A DNA stretch of 64,000 bases from Gammaproteobacteria bacterium. Lineage in GTDB: Bacteria; Pseudomonadota; Gammaproteobacteria; UBA5861. Position numbers and translations under genes: made by a program. This document shows positions 1 to 12,312 of the stretch, piece by piece. The notes under the pieces are model-generated. The model saw nothing but the letters and a program-made list of their open reading frames with translations, had not been told where the DNA came from and made no database searches. Each line of letters opens with the position of its first letter. Position 1 is the stretch's first letter. The stretch is from the NCBI GenBank assembly GCA_022360445.1, contig JAKSCV010000033.1, forward strand, positions 1-64,000. The letters run 5' to 3'.

Positions 1-555
1 ATCATCAGTGGTCGGCGGGGGAGTCGCCTCTTCTACAGCATGGCTGACATAAAGTATCGGAATCAACAGATCATCTTTCACCCATCTGATGTAAGGCAAG
101 ATGCTCTGTTTACTGCCCCAGCCCAAGACGACCAGCAGTTCGTCCATGAACACAATATCCGGAATTGCCAGCAAAGCTCTCACAATGGCTATGCGTTACC
201 GCTCTCTACCCGGGAGCGTCGTTTCGATCGCGCGCGATAGCAGATGACTAATACCCAGTATTTCAACCACTGCTTTCAGCTGAAAGCTGACATGAGTTTT
301 GGGCACCCTGTCGAACCCGTATTCAATATACGGCGCACTGAAGGTGAGAAACAAGGCTGACTTCCTGGAAAACATAGCCGACCTTTTGATGATGTATGCG
401 AACACTTTTATTGTTTTGCTTATGCAGCCAGCAGCTTGTGCCTACTTTTATGTAACCTGCCTGTGGTTTTTCAAGCTCTGTAATTGTGCGCAGAAAAATT
501 GTTTTGCCGGACCCGGATGGCCCGAGACAGCGCTGACAGCCGTACTTATCCATCT
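1..555 (-). pseudogene. modC: modC remnant (molybdate ABC transporter ATPase), frameshifted
   Basis: Reading the minus strand across several frames gives recognisable pieces of ModC. Near 553-490 there is a Walker A piece (GPSGSGKTIFLRTI), followed by a Q-loop piece (VGYVFQEVSLVSHL). Near 290-190 lies the degraded signature region (LPGRER then RIAIVRALLA). Near 175-25 lies the Walker B/D-loop/H-loop part (DIVFMDELLVVLGWGSKQ, then IPILYVSHAVEEA). The Walker B Asp-Glu pair is followed by Leu instead of Pro, and the pieces are in different frames with stops between them, so no functional ATPase can be made. The C-terminal MOP/TOBE part is not seen and would lie beyond the left edge. It pairs with the modB remnant just upstream on the same strand. 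Confidence 0.8.
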
Positions 556-639
556 AAGACCCACATTTAGTAAAAATTTTATGTAATGCCAGTTGGACTT
601 GAATATACAAACTACTTATTACGATGAGCGGTGACCCCA

Positions 640-1000
640 CCAGTTGAACCGGTAAATCGCCAACAACGTAGCGGTTGTGCAACAAAGGTTAATGAGTAAA
701 TCATGGAGCCAATCACCATCCCCGTGAACAAAGAGGCAAGGCGTTCCAAACCTGTTTTTTCAAAGAAAAAATCAAATATGTGAGGGCGATCAGGCCCATC
801 AGCAAATAAAAACCCAATACCGTGGAAGGTAACACCAAAGGCAGCGCAACTCCGCCGATAACAGATGTTTGGTTCAGTGGGTTATTCTCGCGAGCCATCA
901 AGCAACGGGAATGGATAACAACAGCAAGGTCGTTGTGATCACAGCTCATTTTATTGTTAACCAAGCAGGCATAAAATCCATCAAACGACGCGTCCAATCT
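640..1000 (-). pseudogene. modB: modB remnant (molybdate ABC transporter permease)
   Basis: Minus-strand reading gives the characteristic ModB membrane segment (ALPLVLPSTVLGFYLL) at about 870-820. After a frame change it gives LERLASLFTGMVIGSMIYSL and FVAQPL at about 755-660, which match the part of ModB following its loop. The pieces are in two frames and the C-terminal half is absent, so this is a truncated, frameshifted pseudogene. Its position upstream of the modC remnant fits the usual modABC order. No modA could be recognised upstream. Family assignment rests on motif recognition only. Confidence 0.75.
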
Positions 1001-1149
1001 TCAGCTTCTTAATCAATTTTTAGTCGGATTATTTGTAGTAGAATTGATTTTAATGTACCTCCTTGCCAAGCAGATCCCTCTATATAACGGTAACCATTTA
1101 TCTCACAACAACTTCACCGAATGGAGAGTAAAATAAACACTTAGTCAAT

Positions 1150-1780
1150 GGCTTAAGAAGGGCTTTATTCCTGGCTTTTGTGACCTTACCCTTTTCTGCC
1201 ACAGCTGAATAATCACAATGCCAAGAGTCCGTCCTATCAAACGATTGAAGTCATCGAAAATATCTGGATGCTTCAATGAAAGGGTGGAAATATCGGGGTT
1301 TTTACCGGTGTTCAAGGGACTGTACTGATTGATGATGATTATCAGGATATGTCAGATACTCTGAAAACGGCACTGGAGAAGTTTGGGGGTGCCGATTCAT
1401 TGAACGATATTATCAACACACATTGGCACGCTAATCACACCCAGGACAATCGGACTCTAGGTGGTAAAGCCTCCATTGTTGCACACGATAATGTCCGTAC
1501 CCGATTGCTCAGCAGCCAGAAGATGAAGTTATTCAAGATGGTCCCTGAGATTTACCCGATTGAGGCCGTTCCATCCATTGCTTATTCTCAAAAAATGACA
1601 TTGCACATAGATAGTGAAACCATCGAGATCGTCCATTTCCTGAATGATCATACCGGTGGCGATTCTGTGATTTTCTTTAGAAACGCCAATGTCGTCCATA
1701 CGGGTGGCCACTTTTTCTCAGGCTTTTTCCCTTTTGTCGACATTATTGATAACTTGATGAGTCTTTTGCGTTTTTCTTGA
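1150..1780 (+). pseudogene. Metallo-beta-lactamase-fold hydrolase, broken
   Basis: A degraded secreted metallo-hydrolase of the MBL-fold type that begins with a signal peptide. A signal-like segment (RALFLAFVTLPFSATAE) at about 1157-1207 ends in TAA. After a frame change the reading continues YQTIEVIENIWMLQ at about 1233-1274, then an in-frame TGA, then KGGNIGVFTGVQGTVLIDDD. From there the frame is open to 1780. The zinc motif normally HxHxDH reads HWHANH here, the later HTDGD motif reads HTGGD, and the usual Gly-Asp metal position reads Gly-Gly. The C-terminal third is missing. Together the stops, frame change, altered ligands and truncation mark a dead gene. A shorter protein could be translated from 1349 (143 codons) but would lack catalytic ligands. 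Confidence 0.75.
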
Positions 1781-1982
1781 CGTATAACATCTTCATTGAC
1801 TAAACCTATTTTCTTACACCAAATAATCATAACAACACTGTAGACGTGCCATTTAAAAAACTACTAGAATGGTGGGCCAGCTCTCGACACGGTTGGCTTT
1901 CGTTGAGGCACAACTTTCATTGAGTCTGGCGGGTAATTAGGTCTTTTCAAATTGGAATTTTAACAATATCAGGAGGCTGTCG

Positions 1983-3365
1983 TTGTCAGACACCCTTTGG
2001 AAAAGTTGTCTGTCTCACTTGGAAACAGAGCTGTCAGAGAGTGATCTCAATACGTGGATCAGGCCACTGAATGTCGGCGGAACTCCCGGTGAAGTCCTGC
2101 GTATTTATGCGCCCAACCGGTTTGTTATGGAGTGGGTCAGAGATCATTACCTATCCATTATTGAAAAGACTTTATATAACTACGACGAGCAAAAAAATAT
2201 AAAGGTTGTACTCGAAGTTGGCACAAGTGCACCATCTCCAACCCTGGCGAGTGAACACCCAAAAAAACCAACACAAACAATCAATGGCAAACCACGGTCT
2301 AATGGCCGTAGAAAAACCGGTTCACAGACCTCTTTACCTCCTGTCGAACACAATTTGGCACCTAATTACGTATTTGACCAGTTTGTCGAAGGCAAATCTA
2401 ACCAGTTGGCCAAGGCAGCCTGTTCGCAAGTCGCGATTAACCCAGGTGAAGCATACAATCCCTTGTTCATCTATGGCTCCACAGGGCTGGGGAAAACCCA
2501 TTTGATGCAAGCGGCAGGGGCTTTGATGCTTAATAATAAGCCTGATGCAAGGATCGTTTATTTACACTCTGAGCGTTTCGTTGGAGAGATGGTTAAAGCT
2601 CTTCAACAAAATAACATCAATGAATTCAAACGGTTCTATAGGTCCTTAGATGCTATGTTAATCGATGACATTCAGTTTATTGCGGGCAAGGACAGGTCTC
2701 AAGAAGAGTTCTTTCACACCTTTAATTCTCTTCTTGAAGGGCAGCAGCAAATTATCATTACTTGTGATCGCTATCCAAAAGAAATTGATGGCTTGGAGGA
2801 ACGGCTCAAATCTCGCTTCGGATGGGGTCTAACCGTTGCGATTGAACCCCCAGAGCTGGAAACACGTGTCGCGATTTTACACAGTAAGGCAGAACTATCT
2901 GGCGTAACCCTCCCCAACGAGGTCGCTTTTTTTATTGCAAAGCGAATACGCTCTAATGTGCGTGAACTTGAAGGAGCTCTCAGCCGAGTTATTGCAAATG
3001 CACAGTTTACCAATCAAACAATCACACTTGAATTTGCTCAAAATGCGTTACGCGATTTACTGGCCTTACAAGAAAAACTGATTACTATCGAAAATATTCA
3101 AAAAACTGTCGCTGACTATTATCAGCTCCGTACGATTGATCTTTCCTCAAAGCGGCGAAGCCGGTCAATAGCGCGGCCTCGACAAATGGCAATGGCCTTA
3201 GCTAAAGAACTCACGAGTCATAGCTTCCCGGAAATCGGGAGCGCATTTGGAGGCAGAGATCATACAACCGTAATCCATGCCTGTCGAAAAGTAAAACAGC
3301 TGATGACAGAAGATGCGAAGTATGAAAGTGATTACCAAAATCTTTATCGAACACTCAGTAAATAA
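1983..3365 (+). CDS. dnaA: Chromosomal replication initiator protein DnaA
   Basis: Replication initiator that binds DnaA boxes at oriC and opens the duplex in its ATP form. The 460-residue protein has the four usual domains: an N-terminal DnaB/DiaA-interaction domain (1-85), a variable linker rich in Pro/Thr/Lys (about 85-120), the AAA+ core, and the C-terminal DNA-binding helix-turn-helix. Visible motifs are Walker [11 protein letters not shown] (165-174), Walker B LIDDIQF (226-232) and the DnaA signature [14 protein letters not shown] near 425-440. The start is TTG at 1983, chosen because a perfect AGGAGG lies at 1971-1976, six bases upstream; a TTG start may hold expression down. First gene of dnaA-dnaN-recF-gyrB. 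Unusually, the upstream neighbours are pseudogenes and not rpmH. Confidence 0.98.
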   Translation: MSDTLWKSCLSHLETELSESDLNTWIRPLNVGGTPGEVLRIYAPNRFVMEWVRDHYLSIIEKTLYNYDEQKNIKVVLEVGTSAPSPTLASEHPKKPTQTINGKPRSNGRRKTGSQTSLPPVEHNLAPNYVFDQFVEGKSNQLAKAACSQVAINPGEAYNPLFIYGSTGLGKTHLMQAAGALMLNNKPDARIVYLHSERFVGEMVKALQQNNINEFKRFYRSLDAMLIDDIQFIAGKDRSQEEFFHTFNSLLEGQQQIIITCDRYPKEIDGLEERLKSRFGWGLTVAIEPPELETRVAILHSKAELSGVTLPNEVAFFIAKRIRSNVRELEGALSRVIANAQFTNQTITLEFAQNALRDLLALQEKLITIENIQKTVADYYQLRTIDLSSKRRSRSIARPRQMAMALAKELTSHSFPEIGSAFGGRDHTTVIHACRKVKQLMTEDAKYESDYQNLYRTLSK

Positions 3366-3547
3366 GCTGTGGATAAAAAAGAGATGGGGAAACTCTTAGA
3401 AAGATATCCACAATCCGCACACAGGAATGGAAGACGTTATCATCAAAGAAGGCAAGCCAAAGAAAGGTGCTAAACTCTTAATATAAAAGTAAAAAAGAAA
3501 GATATCCCCAAAGCAAAGAAGGGCTAATAATAACAGGTATATATATT
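3366..3547. promoter_or_regulatory. dnaA-dnaN spacer with DnaA boxes, possible part of oriC
   Basis: This 182-bp non-coding spacer contains a perfect DnaA box in reverse orientation (TGTGGATAA, 3368-3376) and a near-perfect forward box (ATATCCACA, 3404-3412, 8 of 9 matches to TTATCCACA). It ends in an AT-rich stretch before dnaN. In several bacteria the dnaA-dnaN spacer is part of oriC or an autoregulatory site for dnaN. Two boxes are few for a complete origin, so this may be only one part of a bipartite origin. Confidence 0.55.
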
Positions 3548-4651
3548 ATGGAATTAATATTAAATAAGGAAAATCTCTTAGACGCGCTCAACGCAATCCA
3601 AGGGGTCGTCGAGAAAAGAGGGATAAACCCGATTCTTAGCAATGTTCTTTTTTTAGGGGTTGGAGACGAGCTGTGTCTGACGACCACGGATACGGAAGTT
3701 GAGTTGCAGGCGTCTTTTGTCTCGGGGTCTCTTGAACCTTTTGAGATAACGTTGCCGTGCCGGAAGCTGACAGATATCTGTAAAGCATTACCTAGCCAAG
3801 CTGACATAGCCTTGTCGATCTCTGACGGGAAGGCAACGCTCACATCTGGCCGATCCTTGTTTTCTCTGGCAACCCTTCCAGCGTCCGATTTCCCTCGGAT
3901 ACCTTTCCCTGAAGAAAGAGAAGAAACGCTGAGCATTCCTTCCGTAACACTCAAAAAAGTCCTCGATAAAACCTTTTTTTCTATGGCTTTACAAGATGTT
4001 CGATATTATCTTAACGGCCTTTATTTTAGTTTGGCTCAGGATAAGCTTCTAACGGTAACGACAGACGGGCATCGATTATCGCTTTGCACCGAGACATTGA
4101 ACGGCCCGTTTGAAACATCTTTTAGCATGATTATCCCTCGAAAAGGGGCGCAAGAAATTTTGCGCCTTCTGGATGATTCCAGTGAGAGTGCGGTACTAAG
4201 ACTGATAAAAAATCATTTATGCGTTGAGAAAGGCAGGCATAAAGTAATTACTAAATTGATCGATGCTCAATACCCAGATTATGAAAAAGTTGTCCCTTCT
4301 GGCGGGAATAAACATCTTACCGTCGAGAAAGAAACCCTTAAGCAAAGCTTGCTTAAAGCATCCATCCTATCTAATGAAAAGTACAAAGGAGTTCGGCTCA
4401 GTATTGGAGGGGGCACTCTCGAAGTGACAACGCATAATCCCGAACATGAAGAAGCTAAGGACGAGATTGATGTTAATTACCAAGGAGAAAGCATCAGCAT
4501 CGGTTTTAATGTTGTTTACTTATTGGATATTTTGAATGTTATTGATGGTGATGAGATAACAATGACGTTAAAAGATGAAAACAGTAGTTGCTTGATCACC
4601 TCACAGTCGCAAGCAGGATCTCAGTATGTCGTTATGCCAATGCGACTCTAA
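3548..4651 (+). CDS. dnaN: DNA polymerase III beta sliding clamp
   Basis: Ring-shaped processivity clamp that tethers DNA polymerase III and many repair proteins to DNA. The length (367 residues) is the family norm, with three repeated clamp folds. Recognisable stretches are the N-terminal LLDALNAIQGVVEKR with NPILSN, the central RYYLNGLYF and TTDGHRLSLC, and the C-terminal ending YVVMPMRL, which closes the peptide-binding groove and is nearly invariant. The ATG at 3548 follows a weak ribosome-binding site (ACAGG). It lies between dnaA and recF, with only 12 bp to recF. Confidence 0.97.
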   Translation: MELILNKENLLDALNAIQGVVEKRGINPILSNVLFLGVGDELCLTTTDTEVELQASFVSGSLEPFEITLPCRKLTDICKALPSQADIALSISDGKATLTSGRSLFSLATLPASDFPRIPFPEEREETLSIPSVTLKKVLDKTFFSMALQDVRYYLNGLYFSLAQDKLLTVTTDGHRLSLCTETLNGPFETSFSMIIPRKGAQEILRLLDDSSESAVLRLIKNHLCVEKGRHKVITKLIDAQYPDYEKVVPSGGNKHLTVEKETLKQSLLKASILSNEKYKGVRLSIGGGTLEVTTHNPEHEEAKDEIDVNYQGESISIGFNVVYLLDILNVIDGDEITMTLKDENSSCLITSQSQAGSQYVVMPMRL

Positions 4652-4663
4652 AGGCCATATCGA

Positions 4664-5749
4664 TTGCCACTAGAAAAAGCGCACATTAAAAACTTCAGGA
4701 ACATTGAAGAAGCTCTGCTAACATTCGATAAGAGATTTAATCTAGTTATTGGAAAGAATAGATCGGGCAAAACATCTCTGATCGAAGCACTCTATCTTTT
4801 GTTCTCATACCGTTCTTTTCGAACACAAAACCTTCAAGAAACCATCGCACAACATGCTTCCCAAAACTTTGTACAAGGTGTTTTTATCAATACTGAAGGG
4901 GAAAGAATAAAAGCTCGTGTGGAGCGCCTTAGAAACAACTCCTCATCTATTTTCACATGTAATAACAATGAAATAACGAAACTGTCTAGCTGGGTGAGAC
5001 AGGCGCCGACAATGCTGGTTAATTCAGATATCCATCAACTAATTTCAGGAAGTCCTCAAGGGAGAAGGAGGTTACTTGATTGGGGTGTGTTTCACGTGGA
5101 ACCTCTGTTTGAGGTGTCCTGGAAAACGTTTTCACGATTGTTGAGACAGCGGAACGCGCTCTTAAAACGATCGCCAAAGAAAGAGGTTATTGCAACCTGG
5201 GATGAACTTTTCGTAGAAGCCGCTGAAGAAGTGACACGATACAGAGAAATGCATATCGCTAAATATACCCCTGTCATTTGCGAACTAGGAAAAAGAGTCT
5301 TAGGGGATGAGCAGATAAAATTAACGTACCAGCGAGGTTGGCCTGAAGGGGTTAGTCTGAAGGAGATCTTATCTCTCGCAGTAGAACGAGACACTAAAAT
5401 AAAAAACACTGAATACGGCCCACACCGGGCGGATCTCTCTATCTCTGTAGGGAAGGGAAGTAGCCGTTATTTTTCTTCGAGGGGTGAGCAAAAGTTACTC
5501 GGCTACGTGCTAAGTGCTGCGCAAACAATATTACTTAATCAAGAAAAAAATTTGCAGTGTATAATACTGTGTGATGATTTGGAGTCAGAGCTGGATGAAA
5601 AGAGCAGCAGACTTTTAGTAGAAATGCTGGCGACACTCCCTCATCAAACAATCGTCACCTCAATTAATGGGGCGTATAACCTCTACAAAAAAACTGACCC
5701 TCATGTGTTCCACGTGAAACATGGGGAATTCAGCCACAATCCGACATGA
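4664..5749 (+). CDS. recF: DNA replication and repair protein RecF
   Basis: SMC-like ATPase that works with RecO and RecR to load RecA at single-strand gaps. The length (361 residues) is normal. It opens with HIKNFRNIEEALLTF. The Walker A motif GKNRSGKTSL (30-39) has Arg33 where most RecF proteins have Gly. The ABC-type signature is SSRGEQKLLGYVLSAAQ and the Walker B region is ILCDDLESELDEKS. The start is TTG at 4664, with AAAGG about ten bases upstream. It lies 12 bp after dnaN and 18 bp before gyrB, so it is probably cotranscribed with them. Confidence 0.95.
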   Translation: MPLEKAHIKNFRNIEEALLTFDKRFNLVIGKNRSGKTSLIEALYLLFSYRSFRTQNLQETIAQHASQNFVQGVFINTEGERIKARVERLRNNSSSIFTCNNNEITKLSSWVRQAPTMLVNSDIHQLISGSPQGRRRLLDWGVFHVEPLFEVSWKTFSRLLRQRNALLKRSPKKEVIATWDELFVEAAEEVTRYREMHIAKYTPVICELGKRVLGDEQIKLTYQRGWPEGVSLKEILSLAVERDTKIKNTEYGPHRADLSISVGKGSSRYFSSRGEQKLLGYVLSAAQTILLNQEKNLQCIILCDDLESELDEKSSRLLVEMLATLPHQTIVTSINGAYNLYKKTDPHVFHVKHGEFSHNPT

Positions 5750-5767
5750 TAACTATCGAGAAACTGA

Positions 5768-8188
<2,421 letters not shown>

Positions 8189-8817
8189 GTGTTTGGAAGT
8201 GTTACCTGCGTGAATATAGCAACCTTTCTTGGTTTCTTCGATTTAAAGTCAATAACCTTTTGATAGTTTTGAATTTTCACTGATTGTAATAGGGTTTATT
8301 ATCTTATTGTAAAGATTCCTTTCAATGAACAAGGGATCATGTCAATGTGGTTCGATCCAGTATTAGTTTAAGGCAACCCCTTTGATTGCTGTCACTGCAT
8401 GGCATATTAAAGTTATCTGGGTCGACAATGGAAAAGCTAAAATGAGATTTTCCGTGGATTAATAGAAAAGCGCTATTTTCAATTGACTAAAAAAGAAACG
8501 ACTACTCGGCTATTTTGATCAATATGTGGTCCATATTTATTTACAACGCATGGGCTGAGCTATAGAAGGTTTTGGGGATGTTGTCGTCAGCAGGCTGCTT
8601 GAGACAAGCATCAAGCCAAGCTGACAGAGAGCATAATGGGCGGTTGAATTAGCTCAAGGCAAGCAGCCGGGACAATCGCGCGTGCTGACGTTATTAATGA
8701 TTGCTTTTGTGGATGATATAAAAAGCAAGTGCTAAGTTCCCCATTGTTGATCACGCCACGATTTTTAAGAGGCGCGCCAGCCATGAGTTAAACTGAGTCA
8801 ATGCTGATCACTTAATA
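8189..8817. other. 629-bp stretch without a recognisable gene
   Basis: This lies between the 3' ends of gyrB and glnS. No intact gene, RNA gene or clear terminator was found in either strand. The stretch 8560-8720 is more GC-rich and has a short open frame ending MIAFVDDIKSK (about 8697-8730), which faintly recalls the start of an IS3-type transposase, but the match is too weak to call. A 16-bp palindrome (CACTTAATATTAAGTG, 8809-8824) overlaps the glnS stop codon. The stretch is probably decayed sequence, like that left of dnaA. Confidence 0.5.
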
Positions 8818-10506
8818 TTAAGTGCCAAGAGTTGCTTGTTTTTTTTGGATTTTTTCCCATTCGTCACGTAATTGCACTGTTCGGTTAAAAACAAGCCCGT
8901 TTTTTGAGGAATGCCCTTTGTCCAGACAAAAATAACCCTCGCGTTCAAACTGGACGCCGCTTGTGAGTGGCTCACTTAAGCTTGGTTCAAGTTTACAGTG
9001 GTTCAGTGTCAGCAGCGAATGGGGATTAATATGATCCATAAAATCGCCGCTAGCGCTGGGTTCAGGGATGCTAAATAAACGATCATAGAGGCGAACTTCT
9101 GCGTTTACGGCATAATGAGCAGGGACCCAATGAATCACGCCCTTTACTTTGCGGCCTTCTGGCTTTTTCCCGAGCGTATTAGGGTCGTAGGTGCAGATGA
9201 GCTTTTCAATCTCACCACTTTCATTTTTTACGACTTCTTTACATTTGATGACATACCCGTAACGGAGACGAACTTCTCCACCCAGAACTAAGCGTTTGAA
9301 TTTGGGTGGAGGGTTTTCAGCAAAGTCCGTTTGGTCGATATACACTTCACGCGTGAAGGGCAAGGTCCGTTCGCCAAGCTCTGGCCGGTTTGGATGGTTG
9401 GCCAAGGTCAAGGTTTCTTCTGCATCATCGGGATAGTTTTCAATAACAACTTTCAAAGGTCTCAGGATGGCCATTCTTCTGGGTGCATTTTGATTCAAGT
9501 CATCCCGGATACAACTCTCCAGCAAAGACATTTCTACGGTGCCATCGTTTTTTGTTATACCAATGCGGTTGCTGAACTCTATGATAGAAGTGGGTGTATA
9601 GCCCCGGCGTCGCATGCCGGATAAGGTGGGCATGCGAGGGTCATCCCAACCATCTACGATGCCTTTATCCACTAATTGTGCCAGCTTTCGTTTGCTAACA
9701 ACCGTGTATTCGAAATTAAGCCGCCCAAACTCTATTTGTTGGGGGTGGCACGGTACGGGAAGGTTATCTAGGAACCAGTTATAGAGAGGGCGGCGAACTT
9801 CGAATTCTGTGGTGCACAATGAATGAGTCACTCCCTCAAGGGCATCGGAAATGCAATGAGTATAGTCATAGAGAGGGTAGATGCACCACGCATCCCCGGT
9901 GTGATGATGTTGCGTATGGCGGATGCGATACATGGGAGGATCGCGCATCACAAGATTGGGTGAAGTCATATCAATTTTTGCGCGTAGAATATGGGCGCCA
10001 TCTTCAAATTCACCACTGCGCATGCGTTGAAACAGATCAAGATTCTCCTCAATAGTGCGGCTACGATAAGGGCTATCTTTACCTGGAGATGTCAATGTTC
10101 CGCGATAATCACTTATTTCCTCGGCACTTAAGCTGTCGACATAAGCTTTGCCCTGTTGGATGAGTTCTACTGCATATTGATACAGTTGCTCAAAATAGTC
10201 AGACGCATGGCAAAGTTTGTCCCACTCAAAGCCGAGCCATTCCACATCCGTTTGAATGGCTTGAGTGTATTCAATGTCTTCTTTTTCAGGGTTTGTATCG
10301 TCAAAACGCAGATTACAGTGGCCGTTAAATTGTCGAGCAATGCCGAAGTTAAGGCAGATTGATTTTGCATGTCCAATATGGAGGTAGCCATTGGGTTCTG
10401 GGGGGAAACGGGTTGCTACGTGACCGCCATATTTATTTGTTTCGAGATCTTTTTCTATGATGCGGTGGATAAAAGAGCCCTTAGCCGGGGAATCAGTGGA
10501 AGACAT
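8818..10506 (-). CDS. glnS: Glutaminyl-tRNA synthetase
   Basis: Cytoplasmic class I synthetase that charges tRNA-Gln with glutamine. The HIGH motif appears as [11 protein letters not shown] and the KMSKS equivalent as [11 protein letters not shown], followed by the GlnRS-specific [18 protein letters not shown]. The C-terminal half is the tRNA anticodon-binding beta-barrel pair with [12 protein letters not shown] at the end. The length is about 562 residues, close to the E. coli enzyme. The start is taken at ATG 10506 ([10 protein letters not shown]) because GAGAG lies about 12 bases upstream. An in-frame TTG at 10524 would add six atypical residues. Its presence implies direct glutaminylation, typical of gammaproteobacteria. 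It is monocistronic in this window. Confidence 0.97.
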   Translation of the reverse strand: MSSTDSPAKGSFIHRIIEKDLETNKYGGHVATRFPPEPNGYLHIGHAKSICLNFGIARQFNGHCNLRFDDTNPEKEDIEYTQAIQTDVEWLGFEWDKLCHASDYFEQLYQYAVELIQQGKAYVDSLSAEEISDYRGTLTSPGKDSPYRSRTIEENLDLFQRMRSGEFEDGAHILRAKIDMTSPNLVMRDPPMYRIRHTQHHHTGDAWCIYPLYDYTHCISDALEGVTHSLCTTEFEVRRPLYNWFLDNLPVPCHPQQIEFGRLNFEYTVVSKRKLAQLVDKGIVDGWDDPRMPTLSGMRRRGYTPTSIIEFSNRIGITKNDGTVEMSLLESCIRDDLNQNAPRRMAILRPLKVVIENYPDDAEETLTLANHPNRPELGERTLPFTREVYIDQTDFAENPPPKFKRLVLGGEVRLRYGYVIKCKEVVKNESGEIEKLICTYDPNTLGKKPEGRKVKGVIHWVPAHYAVNAEVRLYDRLFSIPEPSASGDFMDHINPHSLLTLNHCKLEPSLSEPLTSGVQFEREGYFCLDKGHSSKNGLVFNRTVQLRDEWEKIQKKQATLGT

Positions 10507-10664
10507 ATAACAACAATCTCTCAAATTATTCTAAAAACAATAAATTATATGTAAAAATCCTCAAAAAGCGTGAGGTTTAGATTTTTACAGAATCAGAACG
10601 GGGATATAGGCCATCGTACCAGAAGTCAAAGTGGGTTGATCAAAACGATAATCTGACAGGTAGG

Positions 10665-11327
10665 TCATTCGGTAGGTTCATTTTTTAGACAAGGCTGGCC
10701 TATAACACAATGCATGTTGTAGCTGGAGGCAGCCACCCATTCCAATAAACTTTCCAAAAACTGATGAGTGATTTGGTCAAACGCGGTGATGATTTGTGGC
10801 TTACCACGACCACTAACAGAGATACGATATTCAAAAGTGTTCTCGAAAAAAACCGACTTTTTCCATCGGTCTACTAACTTTGCCTGTACCCGGAGGTGGA
10901 CCTGTTGACCGGCTTGGGCAGCATTAATCACATGGTAATCTCGAATCTCTGTTTGCAGAATGTAATCAGTGACTAAACCGATTGTTTGACGCTGGACAAA
11001 AGTGAAAGACTCACTTTGCTCAAACGTTTCAAGAACCAACGTTTGTAACATTTCTGGCAGGGGCTCAACCCATCGCATGCCTTGGATAAAACCCACTTTA
11101 TTTTTGTTTTCACGAATGGCAATACGTTTAGCGTGCAATCCGCCAATGGCATCTGGATAATCAATGCCTAAATGCCATAATATTTTAGATTTTGAAGTTG
11201 TTTCAGTGACAGGCGGAGATGTTAGCTGGTAGAGATCATTCGGTGCTGGTGTGCTGAGTAATGAGCCACAACCTGATATCATCAATAACAGAGTAGCGGT
11301 TGTTAGGCTGCGCAAAAATCCGCTCAT
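10665..11327 (-). CDS. ABC-transport auxiliary lipoprotein (PqiC/YmbA-like)
   Basis: Predicted outer- or inner-membrane lipoprotein accompanying an MCE-type lipid transporter. The signal peptide ends in the lipobox LMISGC (cleavage before the Cys near residue 20). The rest (220 residues in all) has the pattern of the ABC-type transport auxiliary lipoprotein family, with an early Tyr-Gln-Leu after the mature start and a strand-rich core. Its start overlaps the end of the MCE gene by 4 bp (ATGA-type overlap), so translation is coupled. By analogy with PqiC it should sit at the periplasmic side of an MCE tunnel. Family assignment comes from pattern and neighbours. Confidence 0.8.
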   Translation of the reverse strand: MSGFLRSLTTATLLLMISGCGSLLSTPAPNDLYQLTSPPVTETTSKSKILWHLGIDYPDAIGGLHAKRIAIRENKNKVGFIQGMRWVEPLPEMLQTLVLETFEQSESFTFVQRQTIGLVTDYILQTEIRDYHVINAAQAGQQVHLRVQAKLVDRWKKSVFFENTFEYRISVSGRGKPQIITAFDQITHQFLESLLEWVAASSYNMHCVIGQPCLKNEPTE

Positions 11328-12310
11328 TTTATCTCCGTGAAACCATCGTGTTCACCACTGATTAAAAACAGCGCACCTTCCGATTGTAGTTTTTCAACGA
11401 TTTGATCCAGCTGATATACGAGAACACGGGCTTCGTCAACAAATTGGCCAATCCCAGGCAGTGTTTCGCCAGTGAAAGAACGTATGGGTTCCCTGTTTTC
11501 AGATAAGAGATCATCAATATTGCTCGAAAGGCTTACGAGATTTTGTAAAGATCTGTTGAGGGAGGTGGCGACAGCGGGAATCTCGTCATCCAATAACTGG
11601 TTAACGCCAGCCAGTGTTTTTTGTCCTTCGCCAAAAAAAGTCACTGTTGAATCAGAAGCCAGAGAAACCCTCTCAGCAGCGTAATCAATCGTTTGCAAGC
11701 TTTGATTCAAAGCTGTGAGCGTCGTAGTGATTTGCGCCTCGTTATCTTGAAGCATCTGGCTGAAGCTGTTGAGGTTGTCGACCATGCTGCTAAGCTTTTG
11801 GACGTTTTTATCACTAAAAACATGGTTGAGTTGGTCAAGTAGATTGACCGTTTTCACCATTAACTCTGGGACACTGGTAAACAGTTTTTCTACTCGGGAC
11901 TCCTCTGATGGAACCGGAGTAGACTCGGTTAGAGAAATTGTGAGATAAGGGCTGTTTGGTGTCGCCCCTTGTATGTTGACGTAGGCGACGCCGGTTAGTC
12001 CCTGTACTTCGAGGGATGTGGTATCCCCCTCCCGCAGAAGGAATTTGCTATCAATCGCCATTGAGACAATGACTTTGCTGGGATCTGCCGGGTCAATGTC
12101 AATAGAGGTCACATTACCAGCCTTAATACCTCGGTAGCGGACGTCGCTGCCCAGCTCTAAGCCGGTGACTGAGCCTTCAAACAGAGTTTGATAACGGACA
12201 GGGGTTTGGTCGCCAGTGGTTTTTACAAGCCAACCGACAAAAAAAAGCAGGCCAAAGAGGGAAAGTAACACGAAAATACCCACCAGCAAGTGTTTGGCTC
12301 GAGTCTCCAC
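11324..12310 (-). CDS. MCE/MlaD-family lipid-transport protein
   Basis: Periplasmic substrate-binding subunit of an MCE-type phospholipid or hydrophobic-compound transporter. It has one N-terminal membrane anchor (HLLVGIFVLLSLFGLLFFVGW, around residues 6-26) followed by the MCE domain (FEGSVTGLELGSDVRYRG, VTSIDIDP, LTGVAYVNIQG). The C-terminal long helical region probably forms the MCE oligomer barrel. The start is GTG at 12310 (VETRAKHLLVG), two bases after the ATPase stop. The frame is open further upstream to 12382, but that stretch lies inside the ATPase gene and is not MCE-like. About 328 residues. Third gene after the permease and ATPase. Confidence 0.9.
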   Translation of the reverse strand: METRAKHLLVGIFVLLSLFGLLFFVGWLVKTTGDQTPVRYQTLFEGSVTGLELGSDVRYRGIKAGNVTSIDIDPADPSKVIVSMAIDSKFLLREGDTTSLEVQGLTGVAYVNIQGATPNSPYLTISLTESTPVPSEESRVEKLFTSVPELMVKTVNLLDQLNHVFSDKNVQKLSSMVDNLNSFSQMLQDNEAQITTTLTALNQSLQTIDYAAERVSLASDSTVTFFGEGQKTLAGVNQLLDDEIPAVATSLNRSLQNLVSLSSNIDDLLSENREPIRSFTGETLPGIGQFVDEARVLVYQLDQIVEKLQSEGALFLISGEHDGFTEIK

Positions 12311-12312
12311 GT

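Noticed and set aside
8345-8362. tRNA T-arm-like GGTTCGATCC
   Set aside because: Flanking bases do not pair and no other arms can be folded.
8697-8760. Remnant of an IS3-type transposase start
   Set aside because: Only one short stretch (MIAFVDDIKSK) looks similar; stops and no inverted repeats. Too weak.
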